From assembly GCA_023134955.1 (NCBI GenBank), contig JAGLUC010000389.1:1-17195 (forward strand): a stretch of 17,195 nucleotides of DNA, in the 5' to 3' direction. This document shows positions 15,199 to 17,195 of this stretch, piece by piece. This stretch comes from Methylococcales bacterium (GTDB taxonomy: Bacteria; Pseudomonadota; Gammaproteobacteria; Methylococcales; Methylomonadaceae). Position numbers and translations under genes: made by a program. The notes beneath the pieces are model-generated. The model did not search any database and was not told the DNA's origin. It worked only from the letters and a program-made list of their open reading frames with translations. How positions within the stretch are numbered: position 1 is the stretch's first letter; each line of letters opens with the position of its first letter.

Positions 15199-15278
15199 GT
15201 AGCCCGTATGAAACGAAGGGTAATACGGGGTTTCGAGTTATCGGTTTCCCCGTATTACGTAAACTTCATACGGGCTAC
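15199..15278. repeat. 80-base inverted-repeat element (MITE-like)
   Basis: GTAGCCCGTATGAA (15199-15212) pairs perfectly with TTCATACGGGCTAC (15265-15278), and TAATACGGGG (15221-15230) with CCCCGTATTA (15248-15257). A 7-8 base unpaired bulge separates the two stems, and the loop is 17 bases. It carries no meaningful gene and is followed by five T, so it could also act as a terminator for plus-strand transcription. Repeats of this GTAGCCCGTA...TACGGGCTAC kind are common dispersed elements in environmental gammaproteobacteria, as I recall. Confidence 0.8.
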
Positions 15279-15329
15279 TTTTTCATTAGTGCGAATACTT
15301 TTGGAACGATTAATATTATAAAAAATTAA

Positions 15330-15439
15330 GGTAACTCAGCGTAATCTAATAATATTTAGATAGTTACGTTCTGAGGGCTTGAAGCCCTTGGGTTGTGCCT
15401 GTGAATTGAATAAATGTTACAAGCTTATCTTGAGTTACC
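15330..15439 (+). repeat. Structured left-end/leader region of an IS200/IS605-like remnant
   Basis: GGTAACTCA (15330-15338) pairs with TGAGTTACC (15431-15439). Inside are ATCTAA/TTAGAT (15344-15349 with 15356-15361) and the tight palindrome AGGGCTT-G-AAGCCCT (15374-15388). The set lies just before the decayed transposase start at 15464. IS200-family elements are known to carry subterminal palindromes used for strand cleavage and leader hairpins that limit expression, and this layout fits. The exact element ends were not defined. Confidence 0.6.
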
Positions 15440-15463
15440 CCATTTAAGAACAAGGAGTAACAA

Positions 15464-15577
15464 ATGAGTCGATTTAACAAGTTAGCATATGTTGTCTGGC
15501 ATTGCCAGTATCATATTTTATGAGTTTCTAAATACAGATATGAAGATTTAAGAAAGCTATGGGGCAGGCTTAATTGA
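15464..15577 (+). pseudogene. tnpA: Decayed IS200/IS605-family transposase TnpA fragment
   Basis: ATG 15464 has AAGGAG 7 bases upstream and opens a frame reading MSRFNKLAYVVWHCQYHIL, then a TGA stop at 15521-15523, then VSKYRYEDLRKLWGRLN and a second stop (15575-15577). IS200-type Y1 transposases begin with this pattern (roughly SH-V-W-H-C-Q-Y-H-x-V-W-V-P-K-Y-R), so the TGA sits where a conserved Trp codon TGG is expected. The rest of the enzyme, including the HUH motif and catalytic tyrosine of the roughly 150-residue protein, is missing. It is therefore an inactive internal-deletion relic that could move only if supplied with a related transposase. Confidence 0.75.
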
Positions 15578-15612
15578 AAGCCCAACACTAATGGCTTCGA
15601 TTTGTTGGGCTT
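15578..15612. repeat. 10-bp stem inverted repeat, probable IS right-end palindrome
   Basis: AAGCCCAACA (15578-15587) and TGTTGGGCTT (15603-15612) pair perfectly around a 15-base loop, immediately after the tnpA relic. It could be the right-end palindrome of that element or a separate dispersed repeat of the TGTTGGGCTTC kind. No T run follows, so it is not a standard terminator. Confidence 0.6.
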
Positions 15613-15649
15613 CATTGCATTCTGTGTCAACCTAGCCATAGCCTATATA

Positions 15650-15667
15650 CTACGATGGGCATCGTAG
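15650..15667. promoter_or_regulatory. 18-base palindrome just beyond the ECH1 gene
   Basis: CTACGATG (15650-15657) and CATCGTAG (15660-15667) are perfect arms around GG, 15 bases past the stop of the minus-strand hydratase gene. It may end that transcript, though no T run follows on either strand, or it may be part of the adjacent repeat debris or a protein-binding site. Confidence 0.4.
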
Positions 15668-15682
15668 GGCAGTGTGCTAGTA

Positions 15683-16447
15683 TTAACTTTCCCACGGAAA
15701 CAATCCGGTTCGGGTATATCGGTCAATTTTTTCCAAGTTGGTGGGGTCTGAGAACAGTTTTCGGTTGGCTGCGATGGCGCTGGGTCTGGCTTGCGTTAAA
15801 ATATCATCCAGACTATTCATATAGGTTTTATAGCGTTGAATAGCGGACTTGGATAGGTGGTTTAGCCGAAGTAGATGTTTGCGTAGCAGGGTGTCACTAT
15901 TGTGCTCGCTGGCATCGACCAAGCCCCATTCGAGCGCCTGTTGTATGGCAACAGGTTTTGTTGTTAAGGCCATGTAATGCGCTTTTTGAAAGCCAATACG
16001 TCTAATCAGAAATGGCATAACGCAGGCGGGGAATAGACCGAACAGTAATTCTGATAAGCTGAATTCAGCGGTTTTATCGGCTAAAACTATATCGCAGGCG
16101 GCTACGAAACCAACGCCACCAGCATTAACTTTGCCACGTACATGGGCAATGCTAATAAAAGGTCCGTGTGCGAGTTGAGTCCAGAAGTGGTAAAGGTATT
16201 CGGGTACGGGATCAATTTCTGTTTGATTGGCGGTATCGGTTTGCAGTTCTTGAAAATCGGCACCCAAGCAAAAAATATCTGGCAAGCCTTCAAGCACGAC
16301 TATATGGACAGAGTCTCCACAGGCAGCCAGTGCATGTTGGCATTCTTCAATCATACTCTTATTAATGCAGTTGTTTGCCTGTGGGCGATAAAGTTTGAGG
16401 TAACAGACGGATTGATCAAACCGTACTTGAATTGTCTGGTAATTCAT
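15683..16447 (-). CDS. pksH: PksH-like enoyl-CoA hydratase (ECH1) of polyketide beta-branching
   Basis: A 254-residue crotonase-fold protein. It matches B. subtilis PksH along most of its length: RPQANNCIN, VLEGLPDIFCLGADFQE (51-67), HVRGKVNAGGVGFVAACDIVLAD (102-124), SLSELLFGLFPACVMPFLIRR (130-150) and a terminal LFPWES. In HMG-CoA synthase cassettes, ECH1 dehydrates the ACP-bound HMG-like branch to a 3-methylglutaconyl intermediate, and ECH2 then decarboxylates it. The second crotonase glutamate is kept (E133), whereas GGVGF replaces the GGxxE segment that carries the first; PksH shares this. ATG 16447 has AAGG 5 bases upstream, 21 bases after the ketosynthase stop, so the two form an operon. 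It is the last gene of that run. DNA is richer in G+C than in the core genes. Confidence 0.92.
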   Translation of the reverse strand: MNYQTIQVRFDQSVCYLKLYRPQANNCINKSMIEECQHALAACGDSVHIVVLEGLPDIFCLGADFQELQTDTANQTEIDPVPEYLYHFWTQLAHGPFISIAHVRGKVNAGGVGFVAACDIVLADKTAEFSLSELLFGLFPACVMPFLIRRIGFQKAHYMALTTKPVAIQQALEWGLVDASEHNSDTLLRKHLLRLNHLSKSAIQRYKTYMNSLDDILTQARPSAIAANRKLFSDPTNLEKIDRYTRTGLFPWES

Positions 16448-16468
16448 AGCGACCTTGTGATGTTTAGG

Positions 16469-17195
16469 TTAGTTACTGTTTTGTAACATGATACTGGTAT
16501 TGATGCCGCCAAAGCCGAAAGAGTTACTGAGTGCGGTGTTAATATGTTCTTTAATGGCGGTCGCAGCGCAAAATTTGGCTATTTTATGTATGGGGTTTTC
16601 CAGGTTGATATTTGGATGTATAAAGCCTTGCTGCATTTGAATGACTGTGGCTATGGTTTCGACTATGCCAGCCGAGTACAAGCAATGACCGGTTAAACCT
16701 TTGCTGGCATTTAGCCAGATATTGGGAAAATGATCTCCGAAGACCTGTTCTATTGCCTGGATTTCTACGCTGTCGCCTAAGGGGGATGAACTACCGTGGG
16801 TATTGATATAGTCAATTTTGTTGCTGGTGAACCCACTTTGTAATAGGGCGGAACGCATGGCTTTGGCTTCGCCTTCTATATTAGGTTGGGATGAGGCGTT
16901 TGCAGCAAGATTAATTGACCCACCTAGTATTTTAGCGAGGCTAGGGATTTTTCTATTAGCGGCATTGCTAGATGATTCCAGAACCAAGCACGCGGATGCC
17001 TGACCATAGATAAAACCTTCGTGCAATGAGTCAAAGGGGCGGCAGGCTAGATTGGCTTGATTATGAAACTGCTTCCCGCCCATTGCGCCGATATTATAAA
17101 ACCCCTGAATATCCATCGGTGATAAATCGGCAACCACTCCGATTACAAGGCAAGCGTCGACTACGCCAGTCTGAATTAATCGAGCAGCCTGGATG
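16469..17195 (-). CDS. pksF: PksF-like ketosynthase (probable decarboxylase) of a beta-branching cassette, 5' end missing
   Basis: The C-terminal 241 residues of a stand-alone beta-ketoacyl synthase; the frame is open to the right edge, reading IQAARLIQTGVVDACLVIG before VVADLSPMDIQGF. NIGAMGGK, CRPFDSLHEGFIYGQ, YINTHGSSSPLGD (His at 16828-16826), NASKGLTGHCLYSAG (Lys, then His at 16717-16715) and LSNSFGFGGINTS are all present. The LSPMDIQGF, NIGAMGG and HEGFIYGQ stretches favour PksF-type enzymes over FabF. In that group the active Cys is usually Ser and the enzyme decarboxylates malonyl-ACP to acetyl-ACP for the HMG synthase. The nucleophile would lie about 8 residues beyond the window edge, so this cannot be verified. 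About 170 residues are missing relative to a 410-415 residue protein. Confidence 0.88.
   Translation of the reverse strand, partial: IQAARLIQTGVVDACLVIGVVADLSPMDIQGFYNIGAMGGKQFHNQANLACRPFDSLHEGFIYGQASACLVLESSSNAANRKIPSLAKILGGSINLAANASSQPNIEGEAKAMRSALLQSGFTSNKIDYINTHGSSSPLGDSVEIQAIEQVFGDHFPNIWLNASKGLTGHCLYSAGIVETIATVIQMQQGFIHPNINLENPIHKIAKFCAATAIKEHINTALSNSFGFGGINTSIMLQNSN

Larger units (their letters stand above)
15108..15682. other. Gene-free boundary region with mobile-element debris
   Basis: These 575 bases between the HdeD-like gene and the ECH1 gene contain no intact coding sequence. Short open frames here are by-products of the repeats. From left to right they hold the 80-base inverted repeat, the IS200-like leader structure, the broken tnpA, a 10-bp stem and an 18-base palindrome. 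The stretch 15108-15198 shows nothing clear; it should contain the promoter of the leftward HdeD-like gene. Confidence 0.75.

Noticed and set aside
15136..15321. 61-residue plus-strand frame through the inverted repeat
   Set aside because: It is produced by translating the repeat arms; there is no ribosome-binding site and no family resemblance.
15655..15843. 62-residue plus-strand frame overlapping the ECH1 gene end
   Set aside because: Antisense to a strongly supported coding region and without a start signal.
16102..16486. Several short frames on both strands within the ECH1 gene
   Set aside because: All are alternative-frame by-products of the PksH-like gene, which matches its family along its whole length.
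16818..17003. 61-residue plus-strand frame inside the ketosynthase
   Set aside because: Antisense to conserved ketosynthase motifs.

Overview
The window reads as a chromosomal segment of a low-GC gammaproteobacterium. The lineage is inferred from conserved neighbourhoods (dksA next to gluQ, nlpD next to rpoS, moeA next to mobB, an HAD-IB phosphatase beside rppH) and from protein sequences close to gammaproteobacterial families. A methane oxidiser of the Methylococcales is my best guess, but no lineage marker in the window proves it.

Layout. Bases 1-1688 (minus): dksA, gluQ and the 5' end of an acetyl-CoA synthetase gene. Bases 1798-4008 (plus): a tight run of a class I aminotransferase, a single-domain rhodanese and a DUF3581-like protein. 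Bases 4056-5866 (minus): mobB-moeA, overlapping by 4 bases, for molybdenum cofactor synthesis. Bases 5996-8474 (plus): a membrane-anchored J-domain protein, an NlpD-type LysM/LytM lipoprotein and rpoS. Bases 8485-10845: small membrane and housekeeping genes (VanZ-like, rhomboid protease, a 108-residue membrane protein, HAD-IB phosphatase), with a clear bidirectional terminator at 10147-10175. Bases 11063-12617 (plus): rppH, yajD and tag. Bases 12618-15107: a structured dispersed-repeat-like element, a rhodanese lipoprotein, a family 1 glycosyltransferase and an HdeD/DUF308 membrane protein.

Bases 15108-15682 contain no intact gene. They hold an 80-base inverted-repeat element, a structured leader followed by a decayed IS200/IS605-type tnpA, and two further palindromes.

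Beyond this debris, on the minus strand and running off the right edge, are a PksF-like ketosynthase and a PksH-like enoyl-CoA hydratase (ECH1). These belong to the beta-branching (HMG-CoA synthase) cassette of trans-AT polyketide pathways. Sampled lines are richer in G+C here than in the core genes. I read the right end as the terminus of a polyketide gene cluster, probably acquired, abutting ordinary chromosome across a scar of mobile-element remains. The cluster itself lies mostly outside the window and is the part most worth following up.
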